Part shown: piece by piece, positions 36,332-46,010 of the stretch
How the letters are laid out: every line of letters begins with the position of its first letter
Position numbering within the stretch: position 1 is the first letter of the stretch
DNA from: an uncultured Prevotellaceae bacterium
Lineage (GTDB): Bacteria; Bacteroidota; Bacteroidia; Bacteroidales; Bacteroidaceae
NCBI GenBank assembly: GCA_902780635.1
Contig: CACZGH010000003.1
Span: forward strand, 62,001 to 126,000
Length of the DNA stretch: 64,000 bases
Reading direction: 5' to 3'
Translations under genes and position numbers: made by a program
Notes under the pieces: model-generated
Told to the model about the DNA's origin: nothing
Database searches by the model: none
Seen by the model: the letters and a program-made list of their open reading frames with translations, nothing else

Positions 36332-38344
36332 TTAATTCAAAAATCCTACTGTTCGTTGTGGAGAATACAGTTCCCAAAGGGAAGCGATGGTCCATCCGGG
36401 TGCAAAGATATCATTGTAGAATCCCTTCCCGTTCTTACCATAATCCCAGTGGGTGTGTTGCACCACTTCGGGATTGTATCCGGGCACTCCGATACCACAT
36501 AATCTCTCCTTTGTGGGCAACAATTGGCAGAGCGACGAATGAATCACGTCAGCCATCATGCCAAAACGTCTCTCACCAGTCATGTCGGCCAACCATTTGA
36601 CGATATGATGCAATTCGAAGACAAACACATCGACATGATTGTTCTCTACAGACACATTGCTCCAACCCCGGCTGCAAAAGTCGAGTTCGCCCAACATCTG
36701 ACCAGGTGCAAAAGGCACATCCCACAAATAATACCATGACAGTGCGAAGTAAGCTGCCTGACGGCAAAGTGACACATAATGGTCACGCTCCTTGCCTTTG
36801 GTCACCATCGCCAGATAATAGGTGGCTGTCACGGCGCTGATAGCAGCCTCTTTGTCCTCACAGTTGGCATCAAGAGTCGACGAGAAATAGTCGCTCTTTG
36901 AGATGATGTTTTCTTCCAGATAGTCAACGGAGCGTTTGGCTGCATTCAGATACCGTTTGTCCTTAAAGTATTTGTATCCCATCACAAGCGTAGATGTCGC
37001 ACTGGGCGTAGAGCCTCCGGAAGCATCGACATGAGACCCATCGTCGCGGTATTTTCTCGGAAAATGTCCGTCAGCCTCCTGCAAACTCAGCATCGCATTC
37101 AGAAGGGTGCGCATCTTGGCGTCCCACTCTTTGTGCAGACGACCATTTTTGCGTTCATACACCAGATAGTGAAGCACGGCATAGACGGCTTCCGACTGTT
37201 CGCGGATACTGTGTATCACCTCATTGTCTGCAGGGATGCCACCGGCGATGTGCATATCTTCCTTGAAATAGCCATTGGCAGTCAGTCCATTCATCAGCCA
37301 ACTGTCGAAGATCTCGTAGCCCATCTTGACCAATTGTGGGTCGCCAGTCTGCTCTCCATACTCCAGCGCATTGAAGGCATTGAGGAGCACACGTCCGCAG
37401 AACCCTAACTGCACATGGTCTACAGGCTTACAATCATCACATCTGATACTGATGCCCGAATGATATTTCAGGGGATATTTGTCGACGTATGCCATCCTGA
37501 AATAGTTAGACAGCTGTGCCTTGACCTCATCAGGGGTATAGAGTGGATTCAAAGGCTGCGGCTGCAGATGGTCAAAACAGTAGCACCATGTATCGGCTAC
37601 AAACTGTCCATAATCCTTGGCCTCGCTCTCAAGGATGCGCCATTGAAGGACCATCTGCTCTCCTTTGTCGAGTTGGGCAAAGGAATAGATGGGATTGACC
37701 AACGTGAGTTTGCGGATATATCTCTTTGGAGTCTCCACGAAAGGATAACCAAAAGTCAGTTTGGCATTGCCATCGGCATTGTCAAAACCAAGATATCCTA
37801 AAGAACTTGTGCCGCCAAGAATGACTTCTCCCTCCTGATGGGTGAGAAGTGCGTCGGAGGGGTGGGCATCGAGCACCCTCAGCACGGTCAGCGCCCGTCC
37901 CGACTCGGTGTTGTACACACCTGAGAGGGGGGCTGAGAGCCGGTCTTCCCTGAAATTCCAACTATTGGAGGTATGAAACGAAGGTGCCTCTGCCGGTGAA
38001 CGAAGGTTCTTATGATACCAGAATCCTGGCAGATAAAACTCGCATTGACTGGTATTGAAATGGGTATTGGCCTCTACTCCGATATTGAAGTAGACTTTCG
38101 CCTGGGCTGTTAAGGTCAGTGTCAGACGGTATTCGTCGTTCACTTTCTCCATATCCTCCTTGATGGTCAGCGGGAGAGACTGTTTTGACACCAGACGACC
38201 CTCCATCCGGGTGAGTGGATATGCCACAGACGGATTGCCCGGCTGTTTGAGAGAAATATGGTATGACAAGTCCAACGAATAGGCTTGATGGGTGCCTGCC
38301 AGCATCACAAAAGCCAAGAAACAGGTTTTAATTAAGTTGCGCAT
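36332..38344 (-). CDS. Putative six-hairpin (alpha/alpha) glycosidase
   Basis: A 670-residue secreted protein (signal peptide 1-23). The N-terminal ~270 residues look like a beta-sandwich; the rest is helical with the repeated hairpins of (alpha/alpha)6-barrel glycosidases: VLLNAFNALEYGEQTGDPQ, SIREQSEAVYAVLHYLVYE, AMLSLQEADGHFPRKY, AISAVTATYYLAMVTKG. Conserved acids that could serve catalysis are visible (EQSEAVY, DGSHVDASGG) but I cannot assign a GH family. Last gene of U2, 14 bp after the GH43 gene, suggesting action on the side chains or oligosaccharides released by GH76 and GH43. No T9SS tail, so a periplasmic place is likely. It could also be a lyase-like or unsaturated-glycoside hydrolase fold. 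Confidence 0.6.
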   Translation of the reverse strand: MRNLIKTCFLAFVMLAGTHQAYSLDLSYHISLKQPGNPSVAYPLTRMEGRLVSKQSLPLTIKEDMEKVNDEYRLTLTLTAQAKVYFNIGVEANTHFNTSQCEFYLPGFWYHKNLRSPAEAPSFHTSNSWNFREDRLSAPLSGVYNTESGRALTVLRVLDAHPSDALLTHQEGEVILGGTSSLGYLGFDNADGNAKLTFGYPFVETPKRYIRKLTLVNPIYSFAQLDKGEQMVLQWRILESEAKDYGQFVADTWCYCFDHLQPQPLNPLYTPDEVKAQLSNYFRMAYVDKYPLKYHSGISIRCDDCKPVDHVQLGFCGRVLLNAFNALEYGEQTGDPQLVKMGYEIFDSWLMNGLTANGYFKEDMHIAGGIPADNEVIHSIREQSEAVYAVLHYLVYERKNGRLHKEWDAKMRTLLNAMLSLQEADGHFPRKYRDDGSHVDASGGSTPSATSTLVMGYKYFKDKRYLNAAKRSVDYLEENIISKSDYFSSTLDANCEDKEAAISAVTATYYLAMVTKGKERDHYVSLCRQAAYFALSWYYLWDVPFAPGQMLGELDFCSRGWSNVSVENNHVDVFVFELHHIVKWLADMTGERRFGMMADVIHSSLCQLLPTKERLCGIGVPGYNPEVVQHTHWDYGKNGKGFYNDIFAPGWTIASLWELYSPQRTVGFLN

Positions 38345-38358
38345 ATGATTGTTATTAA

Positions 38359-39336
38359 TTATTTTTTCAATTTTGTGGCTTCCACTCCCTCAAATGTCAT
38401 CTTGACAGGTTGGATATAGCCATTGGCATCAAAATACAGGCGGTCGATACATACCTGCCGGGAGTTGGCGGCTGTTTCATTGAGAGGTCTGCGATGATAC
38501 ACGATATACCACTCATTGTCGCCACGGCCCTTGATCACAGAGTGATGGCCTGCGCCTGTGGCGACACTCCGATCCTGCTCCAATATTTTTCCTATCCTTC
38601 GAAATGGTCCGAGTGGCGAATCGCTGATGGCATAGCTCACACAGTAATTGGGTTGCCCCCACCCTCCTTCACTCCACATGAAATAATATTTTCCATGATA
38701 TTTCAGCATAAACGGACCCTCCACGTATTGGTCTGGGGTGACCTCCTTAAAGGTCTCACCATCACTGAAAGGCACGATGCTGAGCAAGTCGTCGGCCAGA
38801 CGCACCACATTGCAGTGCCCCCATCCGCCATAATACATATAATACTGGCCATCATCGTCGCAGAAGACATACTGATCGATAGGCTGTGCACCATTGACTA
38901 TTTGCTGTAAAAGCGGCTTTCCGAGGGCGTCTTTATACGGGCCTTGAGGTTTCTTGCTCACAGCGACCCCAATACCGCCCACTTCTCCCTCATGCACATC
39001 ATTGGCAGAGAAAAAGAGATAGTAAAGTTTCCCCTTTTTGACAATGGCCGGAGCCCACATCGCTCTCTTTGCCCATTGTACATTTTCACTTGTAAGCACG
39101 CGAGGATGCTTTTTCCATTTGACGAGGTCGCGGGAGGAAAAAGCATCAAAGTACAACTGCTTGTCATATTCTGCAGAATACGTCGGGAAGACCCAGCACC
39201 TGTTGTCAAACACCACAGCCTCTGGGTCTGCATACCACCCTGTAAAGATGGGATTGCCACTATGTGGCTGCTGCGCCAAGCAGAGACACTGGCACAGCAT
39301 CACGAACCATACACTTAAACTACACTTTTTCATCAT
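38359..39336 (-). CDS. GH43 glycoside hydrolase (short, periplasmic type)
   Basis: A 325-residue enzyme with signal peptide (CQCLCLAQ) and a bare GH43 propeller. Catalytic acids: Asp in TGWYADPEAVVF, Asp in GAQPIDQYVFCDDDG, and Glu in QYVEGPFMLKY. MWAPAIVKKGKLYYLFFSA is the usual channel motif. There is no accessory domain or T9SS tail, unlike the GH43 of unit U1. The ATG overlaps the GH76 stop by 4 bp (39333-39336), implying translational coupling. By family, likely activities are removal of arabinofuranose, galactofuranose or xylose side chains; galactofuranose would fit a fungal-type mannan but this is a guess. Confidence 0.87.
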   Translation of the reverse strand: MMKKCSLSVWFVMLCQCLCLAQQPHSGNPIFTGWYADPEAVVFDNRCWVFPTYSAEYDKQLYFDAFSSRDLVKWKKHPRVLTSENVQWAKRAMWAPAIVKKGKLYYLFFSANDVHEGEVGGIGVAVSKKPQGPYKDALGKPLLQQIVNGAQPIDQYVFCDDDGQYYMYYGGWGHCNVVRLADDLLSIVPFSDGETFKEVTPDQYVEGPFMLKYHGKYYFMWSEGGWGQPNYCVSYAISDSPLGPFRRIGKILEQDRSVATGAGHHSVIKGRGDNEWYIVYHRRPLNETAANSRQVCIDRLYFDANGYIQPVKMTFEGVEATKLKK

Positions 39337-42092
39337 CTTTTCTTAACTATGTATTTCTGATTTCGATGAATCCATACACCTGATTGCATGGGTGCATGCA
39401 ACGCCAGACCACCAAGTGAATACCAAGCCTCATCATGCTGACCCTGAGGCAGCAACAAAGTCTCCACCGCATCGAAGCCATCGAAAGACAAGGCAATCTT
39501 GTCGACATATGGAGCCCACCCGGAGTCGCAGCCGAGTGTGATGACATTCGTACCCGACTTCAAGGTCACCTCTACCTCTTTTATCATCGCTGTGGCAGCA
39601 TTCCAGCCACCGGTATTCTCAAAGACTTGGTTGATTTTCTCTCCATTGTTCACCCTTACAAACATCTGCCTGTTTTGTGCCGAAAAATAGGTGATCTTGA
39701 GCAGGTATTTTCCTTCTATCGGCGCGTCGTACCTGAATGTGGCCATGTTGTCATTGCCATTGCCAATATTGCTCAGATAACGGCCTCCTGACGCATCGGG
39801 ATCTTTCGCAATGGCCACCTGACCTGTCGTGGAAGCAAATTCAGCCTCCAACACGTTGGGTATCGGCGCCTGATAGGAAATATCGACATGGTCTATCGCT
39901 GGCAGTTCTGTATTGCTATTGAAGAGCAAGGTGTTGGACCCTTCTTTCAGCGTGATAAACAAAGGACGCTGTGCCATCGCCTCGCCGGTGGCAGCAAAAA
40001 CCATGACGGAAGCGTCGGACGCATTGACAGCAAGAGACACCTTGCAATTCGTTTGATTGCGATAGAAGATATCGACACGATAATGACCTGCCTGAGATGC
40101 GTTATATATAAACGACATCGACTCTTTACTGACGGTCTCTGCATCTTCTGCACTCAGCGTGACTTTGTCGGCCTGCGAACTAAGAACTTGGGTGAATTTT
40201 ATTTTGTCTATATGTGGCGCATTACCATTCGGATTGGTCAAAATACAGATGTTCTGGCCTTTTTTTAGACTCACTTTCAGTGTGGCTTTCCCTTCATCGG
40301 CGATATGGTCCCAAGTCGAAACGCTGGGACATGTGAGCGTATATTTTTTGTTATCCAGAGTGACTTCCAGGTTGCGCGACTGGAAGGAAAGGTAATACAC
40401 GTCGAGCAAATAGTCGCCGTCTTCAGGTATCTGGCAAGAAAACCTCAACATACCATTTCCATGATCCAGTCCGGTGACGTATTTCCCACCCGTATCATTG
40501 TCTTCTTTCACTTGAGCTGACCCTGTGCGCTGTGCGTCCTCTGCCTCGTATGACATGGTTTGGCCCAAGCGGTTTTGCAAGGCGACAGCACAGGCTGCTG
40601 TAAGGGCTGTGGTTGCTCCAAAGGCAGAGCCGGGACCGCCATAGTTCACATCTCCATATCTCAGATTCTCAGCGGCCTTGGTGAGCCATGCTGAATGGCC
40701 AAAGCCCAAAGAGTTGATATTGTTATAAGCATGGAAAGCATTGGCTGTGATCCATGACTGGTATTCCGCGTCGTCAAACTGAGTAGCGTACAACCCGGCA
40801 TAGCGCATCAATATACCTTTGAAACCCTGAAAGTCGCCATCAGCATTCTGACAGACACGCACCACACCATCACTGTTGCAGAGGGCAGTCTTCGCATAGG
40901 CGATGATGCGCCCTGCGTCTGTCTTATACTGACTGTCACCATAATGGCGATAAAGCAGCAGCGCTCCTCCGAGCATGGTGCCCTGATTGTAGGTGGAGGC
41001 CCATGTGTTGCGGTCTACGACTGTGGCATCAGCGGGATTAAACACGACGCTGTCATACACTTTTCCTGTGTATGGTTCGAAGAGATATTGCCGTTGGTTG
41101 GCATACAGTTCACGGGCTTTCTCAAAATAGGTCTCATCTCCTGTACCCAACCCGATATAGCATGCAGCCACCTCGGCAGGTCCATTGATACATGAATTGG
41201 CTCCGTTTCTGTTTCCGGTATGCTCCGCCCACCTAAGGAGACCGACGTATCCAAGATAGGCACGATTCCATATCAGGTCGAAATTGCGTTTCGCATCGTT
41301 CAGGTAACTCTGCTTGCCCGTGATAAGGTATGCCCTTGCGGCTGCAATGATCATCCACATCACATCGTCATTGAAGTCATAACCATACCAGTCATAGCCA
41401 CCTACGGCAGTGCCACTATCCCAGTTGGCTCCCACATGATAGCGCATATAGTCATAACAAGCCTCAAAAGCCTGGAGATAACGTCTGTCGCCTGTTGCCT
41501 CATAGAAGTCTAGCACTGCCTCAAGGGTCTCTGCTTCATTCCATCCGCCGTTGACAAATGTGCGATACCCTTTGCCCTTATCTTGCAGATATTGTGCCAG
41601 GAAGGCGTCCAACATCCGTTGCCGGGCACGCCCGTCAAAACAAGTTTGAGGTTCGACCTCCTCAAAATGCCATACCGTCTGATTGCCTAATGAGGGTTGT
41701 TGGCCGTCATGTGTATTATTCAGTCCGAGAAAAGCATCTTGACTCAGGTTGTAATCATTATTGGCTTCATCCACAGCCACAAGATTCCAAGCCGCCTGCT
41801 GCGCATTCTGTACCAGAAGACGGTTTTGGGTGTCAAGATACAACCCTGTATACACATTCTTCAGAGCCACCGCGCCATCGTCGAGACCAACGAGGGTCCA
41901 CTGCTGCGCTGGCACATCCGTCTCTGTCCATACCACCACGGGGGTCATATTGCCCTTGGATGCGTTCTTCACAAAAAGCGATGTCTGATGGTTGGCGTCG
42001 GGAACGATACGATACGTCTTGCCATTCTCTACAGCTGCCTCTGCCCCCACGGTGGTGGCTATCATCAAAAGTGAGGCGATAATTTTTCTCAT
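39333..42092 (-). CDS. GH76 family endo-alpha-1,6-mannanase-like enzyme with CBMs and T9SS-like tail
   Basis: A 919-residue secreted protein: signal peptide (1-19), ricin-type beta-trefoil-like domain (about 22-145), then an (alpha/alpha)6 catalytic domain of GH76 type (about 155-480). The paired catalytic aspartates are Asp242-Asp243 in YDFNDDVMWMII. WNEAETLEAVLDFYEATGD and NQGTMLGGALLLYRHYGD are also typical of the family. Three CBM6/35-like sandwiches follow (EAEDAQRTG..., the middle one degenerate, EAEFASTTG...). The protein ends in a sorting tail (WYSLGGLAL...SGVWIHRNQKYIVKK). GH76 enzymes cut alpha-1,6-mannan backbones of yeast mannan or bacterial mannosides. First gene of U2; probably the surface endo-enzyme of the PUL. 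Confidence 0.85.
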   Translation of the reverse strand: MRKIIASLLMIATTVGAEAAVENGKTYRIVPDANHQTSLFVKNASKGNMTPVVVWTETDVPAQQWTLVGLDDGAVALKNVYTGLYLDTQNRLLVQNAQQAAWNLVAVDEANNDYNLSQDAFLGLNNTHDGQQPSLGNQTVWHFEEVEPQTCFDGRARQRMLDAFLAQYLQDKGKGYRTFVNGGWNEAETLEAVLDFYEATGDRRYLQAFEACYDYMRYHVGANWDSGTAVGGYDWYGYDFNDDVMWMIIAAARAYLITGKQSYLNDAKRNFDLIWNRAYLGYVGLLRWAEHTGNRNGANSCINGPAEVAACYIGLGTGDETYFEKARELYANQRQYLFEPYTGKVYDSVVFNPADATVVDRNTWASTYNQGTMLGGALLLYRHYGDSQYKTDAGRIIAYAKTALCNSDGVVRVCQNADGDFQGFKGILMRYAGLYATQFDDAEYQSWITANAFHAYNNINSLGFGHSAWLTKAAENLRYGDVNYGGPGSAFGATTALTAACAVALQNRLGQTMSYEAEDAQRTGSAQVKEDNDTGGKYVTGLDHGNGMLRFSCQIPEDGDYLLDVYYLSFQSRNLEVTLDNKKYTLTCPSVSTWDHIADEGKATLKVSLKKGQNICILTNPNGNAPHIDKIKFTQVLSSQADKVTLSAEDAETVSKESMSFIYNASQAGHYRVDIFYRNQTNCKVSLAVNASDASVMVFAATGEAMAQRPLFITLKEGSNTLLFNSNTELPAIDHVDISYQAPIPNVLEAEFASTTGQVAIAKDPDASGGRYLSNIGNGNDNMATFRYDAPIEGKYLLKITYFSAQNRQMFVRVNNGEKINQVFENTGGWNAATAMIKEVEVTLKSGTNVITLGCDSGWAPYVDKIALSFDGFDAVETLLLPQGQHDEAWYSLGGLALHAPMQSGVWIHRNQKYIVKKR

Positions 42093-42156
42093 TCTTTTCC
42101 TATCTTTTTTATTCTTTTCATGTCATCTGATAAGATGACCATCATGATTCGTTTTG

Positions 42157-42283
42157 CAAATTTAATGATTTTTGGGTTGATAACATAATAAAATGGATTT
42201 GTATAAGAGAAAGAATACCATCAACACAAAATAAGTATTGTGTATCAATATGTTACGACTTCATTTCATCAATGTTTGTATAA
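42157..42283 (-). promoter_or_regulatory. U2 promoter region with tripartite element
   Basis: Toward the GH76 gene: distal TTATACA (42277-42283, preceded by ATATTTACA), dyad TTGATACACAA (centre 42243, imperfect), proximal TTATACA (42200-42206), -7 box TAAATTTG (42157-42164) followed by CAA. Spacings are 37, 40 and 42.5 bp. The leader from the -7 box to the ATG at 42092 is the longest of the four units (about 58 nt). Confidence 0.72.
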
Positions 42284-42324
42284 TGTAAATATACGGCCTG
42301 GATGTATCATATCGAAAAGAAAAG

Positions 42325-42358
42325 AACCCCAAAAGCCCATCAAGAGGCTTTTGGGGTT
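42325..42358 (-). terminator. Terminator of unit U3
   Basis: AACCCCAAAAGCC (42325-42337) and GGCTTTTGGGGTT (42346-42358) form a perfect 13-bp stem with an 8-base loop, followed on the minus strand by CTTTTCTTTTC. It lies 29 bp after the GH38 stop. Confidence 0.85.
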
Positions 42359-42387
42359 TCAGCTGAACCGATCTTAGAAGATGGTTT

Positions 42388-45300
42388 TCAGAACAACTCA
42401 AACTCATAGATGCGGGCGGCAGAATCGCTCCCCTGAGTGGGGTTGATCACAAAGAGCCGTACATAACGCACTGTGGTAGGAGTGAAAAAGCGGTTGACAA
42501 TATTGTTTCTGTTTCCATCAAACATATCGAGGGTCTTCCAATCTTCGGTCTCGCTGTTGCGGCCTTGCAACAAACAAGTACGAGTGATATAGGAAGAGTG
42601 CTCACAGGCTGCGTTGGTGAGGCGCCAGCGTTTCACTTCTGTTGGCCGACCAAGGTCGAACGTCACATAGTTAGGAGCCTGCTGGGCATCACACCATTTG
42701 GTGTTTTCATTACCGTCTACAAGAAAAACAGCTCTCTCTGCATCGTTGACCTCACCCGACACGGCCACGATGGTGGCTTCTTTGAGCAAATTGACAGGTT
42801 GCACCTGGGCATTCTCATTTGTCTTTTCACCTTCTTTCAGAGATGTCTTGAAGAGCTGACTGGCTGGTGTGGCATCTTGGTAATCATTGGCCAAAGTGGC
42901 GGCAAAGATGACCACATGCTCATCGTTGGGCAACGTGATTTGTCTCACACCTTTGGGTAAATCCACGCATATACGGAACATATAAGTAAACTCGTAAGGC
43001 TCATCACCGGAAGAGGAATGGCGGTGGCTACCCACATAGGCCACTTCCGCGTCTTTCATGAAGCCCTCGGTATGGTTGTCATGCCCCCATTGTCCGACAA
43101 ATCCCGTGTAGTAAGGCACACCCTTCTGCTGTTTGGCTTTCCCCACCGTGAATTCCACCATCCTGTCATCTTGGTCGGAAGCGACAAGCAGATACAAATG
43201 ACGGTAATCCTTGTCAGAGTTCCAACTCAACGTGTTTCCTTTACAGGAGACTCCATTGGCAGCATCTTTCTCGCCAAAGCGGAACGGGATGTCATTGACA
43301 GTGATGCCATCATCGGGCAACAATTCAGCGGCATAGCTGTAGCCACCTTCAAAATTGGCAGCCGACCTGAACTCATTGAAACTGAAACAATGTCGGTCGA
43401 AAGGCAATGACAACACTTGAGTGTCTGATGAGGAAGATGTTTGCTTGGCAAGCGTCACTTTGTAGGTCCTCACGCCAAATGGATTGATGTCCACATCGAG
43501 CGAATGGCCGTCGAAGGTGGCCGACTTTCGTGTGCGCTCGGTGCCATCTGCCTCCACGGCCTTGACAATCTCGCCTGCAAAGGTCAGTCGCGCATGTTGG
43601 GTGGTCTTCCCGCCCATCTCGTAGACACGCACCACATATTCATCACTCACTTCCGCCTGCTTCACCGCACGTACCACAATCTGGTCGTTGTCGGTAGAAA
43701 CGAAAGAGATGTGACTGCCCAATGCACCTTGATGCTTGTCAGTGAAGAAAGTCCTGAGCGGACTATTGAGCATGTCGGAACGACGGACGGCCTTAGGTGC
43801 GTCGAGCATACCTTCATGGCCTACGATGCTGTAGGTGAACACATGATGTCCATAGTCCTGGGTGGCCTGATACACATACCCACGGTCTGGTTTCGGCGAA
43901 TAGAGCAAAGACAGACGGAGCGTATGGTCATCGGGCTTATCCCATCCATACCGCGAGTCGTTGAGGAGGGTCACGCCATAGGTGCCAGAGCGGTCGGTGA
44001 GGTCTGTCCACTGATGGGCATAGACCTCAAAGAGATGGTCTTTGTTATTACCTCTTTTCACATGTCCCAAGCCGATGTCATAAGTAGCTTCCTCGTTGGC
44101 TACATTGAGGGCGAACTCAGCCTTGAGCAAAGCATTGGGTGAGCGCCAGTCGACCTCGTTCTCGATATCTATCCGCTCCTCCAGATTTCCCTCATAGAGG
44201 TGAATGCGCTGGAGAATGTCAGACTCGCCATAACGCTTTTTGATCACCAGGGTTTGTCGGAGGGCACCTTTCTCCACAGTGATATCGGCAGTGCCATGTA
44301 CAGCCACAGGCGTTTTGTCGAGCGTCGCTTTCTGGATTTCCCAAGCCGGCCATTGTGGCGAACGGCAATCATCAAACACCACAAGGCGCAAGCTCTTGCC
44401 TGGCGCTACGAGTTGCTTGTTGGCTTTCTTGTCTACCAAAGAGACGATGTCGCCATACTCATTCACCTCAAGGGCATATCTCGACGACTCGATGCTACGA
44501 GCACTCGTCGGCTGAACAGTCTTCAGCTTCCCCGCCGGCCTCAAGTCATAAATGGCAAGACCCGTCGACGGCGCTTCCGCATCAAAGAGCACGTAGTGGT
44601 GGCCGTCACGATTGATGACCTGCGAGCGCACCTTCTTCCCCTCCGGCGACATCACGACATAGTCTCGTGCCCCGTCGACCTTCACTTCCGCGACGGAAGC
44701 GACCGGGAAAGCCTCGTTGTTGTATACTGCCACAGGTTGTCCTTTTGTCTGTGTATTCATCTTTCGGGTGATAGCCGACACGCTGTGGGTGAGCACATCG
44801 GAGAACTTCTTCAGGGCAAGAAACTCATCGTTCCACGAGAATTCATACGCACGTGGGATGGAGGTTCCTGTAACATCATCATGAAACTGGTGCCAGATCA
44901 TCCGTTGCCATGTCTGGGTGAGCAAGGCACTGGGATAACGTGCCGTGCCAAGCCAGTCGGCCATGACGGCAGTGCGTTCTGCGGCGTCGCCCAAGTGTTC
45001 GTTCTGTCGGTTGTAGAGTTTCATCGCAGCCTGTGAGGTGTAACAGCCATTGCCATGCACATCCATAGGCAATTCACCGTCAAAGACGGGCAATTCAGGA
45101 TGCTGGTCGTAAGGCATGAAGTCTTTATACAACTGGTCACTGGTTGCACTGATGATTTGCACAGGGCCATCGCCATTGATGCCTTTCTCCACCGCTCTTA
45201 CAGAAGCGATGTCGGGTGAGCCGCCTATATCTCCTGTGCCATAATAGCGGTAAACCATATTGAGCGGACTTTCCTTGATTTCCCGTTGAAGGGTGGTATT

Positions 45301-45960
45301 GGTCGACAAGTCGGAGTCACTCCATCGCTGACCATAACCAAATCCATGGGTCATCATGATACGGCTCCCGTCGATACCCTGCCACAGTCCGATGGTGAAG
45401 GGGTATCTCTTGTTGTCTTCATAGAAAGGTTTCGTGCGCCATACCAGTTTCTGTGACGAGAAGCCGATGAGGCCACAATGAGCTGCCAGAGTGGGCAAGG
45501 TGTAACCAAACCCGAAACAGTCGGGCAGGAAGACGTCGCTCCCCTCGGTATTGAACTCCTTGCGGTAGTAAGTCTGGCCCAACAGAATGTTTCTCAGCCA
45601 GGATTCTGGTGAGCAGATAATGGTCTCGTTGGCATCCCAGCTGCTTCCAGTGATATGCCATCTACCGGCTGCCACACAACGTTTCATCTCCTCGTATTCC
45701 ATTGGATAATACTCCTTCATCCAAGAGTATTTCACGGCTCCTTCGAAATTGAAGATGTAGTGAGGATAGTGCTTGATGAGAAAGAGGTTCTGCTCCAATG
45801 TGTTACGGATATGGTCGCGGATAGTGGCTTGCACATCCCAGTTCCACTGCGTGTCGAGATGTGCGTCAGACACCATGTAAGCCTTCATTTGTTTGTTTTG
45901 GGCACTGGCCCCCAAAGTAAGCAATCCTGCCATCAACATTGCGGAAATTTTCTTTGTCAT
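42388..45960 (-). CDS. GH38 alpha-mannosidase with C-terminal F5/8-type (CBM32) domain
   Basis: A 1190-residue secreted enzyme (signal peptide 1-20). Zinc ligands His34 and Asp36 lie in VSDAHLDTQWNWD, and Asp147 of FLPDCFGFGYTLP corresponds to the nucleophile/zinc ligand of GH38. Helical bundle and beta domains of GH38 follow. The last ~150 residues form an F5/8 type C (CBM32) domain (VFLVDGNENTKWCDAQQAP, YVTFDLGRPTEVKRWRL). GH38 removes alpha-1,2, alpha-1,3 or alpha-1,6 mannose. Last gene of U3, 50 bp after the C10 peptidase gene. Together with GH76 it points to an alpha-mannan target. No T9SS tail; likely periplasmic. Confidence 0.93.
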   Translation of the reverse strand: MTKKISAMLMAGLLTLGASAQNKQMKAYMVSDAHLDTQWNWDVQATIRDHIRNTLEQNLFLIKHYPHYIFNFEGAVKYSWMKEYYPMEYEEMKRCVAAGRWHITGSSWDANETIICSPESWLRNILLGQTYYRKEFNTEGSDVFLPDCFGFGYTLPTLAAHCGLIGFSSQKLVWRTKPFYEDNKRYPFTIGLWQGIDGSRIMMTHGFGYGQRWSDSDLSTNTTLQREIKESPLNMVYRYYGTGDIGGSPDIASVRAVEKGINGDGPVQIISATSDQLYKDFMPYDQHPELPVFDGELPMDVHGNGCYTSQAAMKLYNRQNEHLGDAAERTAVMADWLGTARYPSALLTQTWQRMIWHQFHDDVTGTSIPRAYEFSWNDEFLALKKFSDVLTHSVSAITRKMNTQTKGQPVAVYNNEAFPVASVAEVKVDGARDYVVMSPEGKKVRSQVINRDGHHYVLFDAEAPSTGLAIYDLRPAGKLKTVQPTSARSIESSRYALEVNEYGDIVSLVDKKANKQLVAPGKSLRLVVFDDCRSPQWPAWEIQKATLDKTPVAVHGTADITVEKGALRQTLVIKKRYGESDILQRIHLYEGNLEERIDIENEVDWRSPNALLKAEFALNVANEEATYDIGLGHVKRGNNKDHLFEVYAHQWTDLTDRSGTYGVTLLNDSRYGWDKPDDHTLRLSLLYSPKPDRGYVYQATQDYGHHVFTYSIVGHEGMLDAPKAVRRSDMLNSPLRTFFTDKHQGALGSHISFVSTDNDQIVVRAVKQAEVSDEYVVRVYEMGGKTTQHARLTFAGEIVKAVEADGTERTRKSATFDGHSLDVDINPFGVRTYKVTLAKQTSSSSDTQVLSLPFDRHCFSFNEFRSAANFEGGYSYAAELLPDDGITVNDIPFRFGEKDAANGVSCKGNTLSWNSDKDYRHLYLLVASDQDDRMVEFTVGKAKQQKGVPYYTGFVGQWGHDNHTEGFMKDAEVAYVGSHRHSSSGDEPYEFTYMFRICVDLPKGVRQITLPNDEHVVIFAATLANDYQDATPASQLFKTSLKEGEKTNENAQVQPVNLLKEATIVAVSGEVNDAERAVFLVDGNENTKWCDAQQAPNYVTFDLGRPTEVKRWRLTNAACEHSSYITRTCLLQGRNSETEDWKTLDMFDGNRNNIVNRFFTPTTVRYVRLFVINPTQGSDSAARIYEFELF

Positions 45961-46010
45961 GATTGTTAGTGTGTTCTATACATCTGGTTAATAACTGTCC
46001 GTCAAAAATC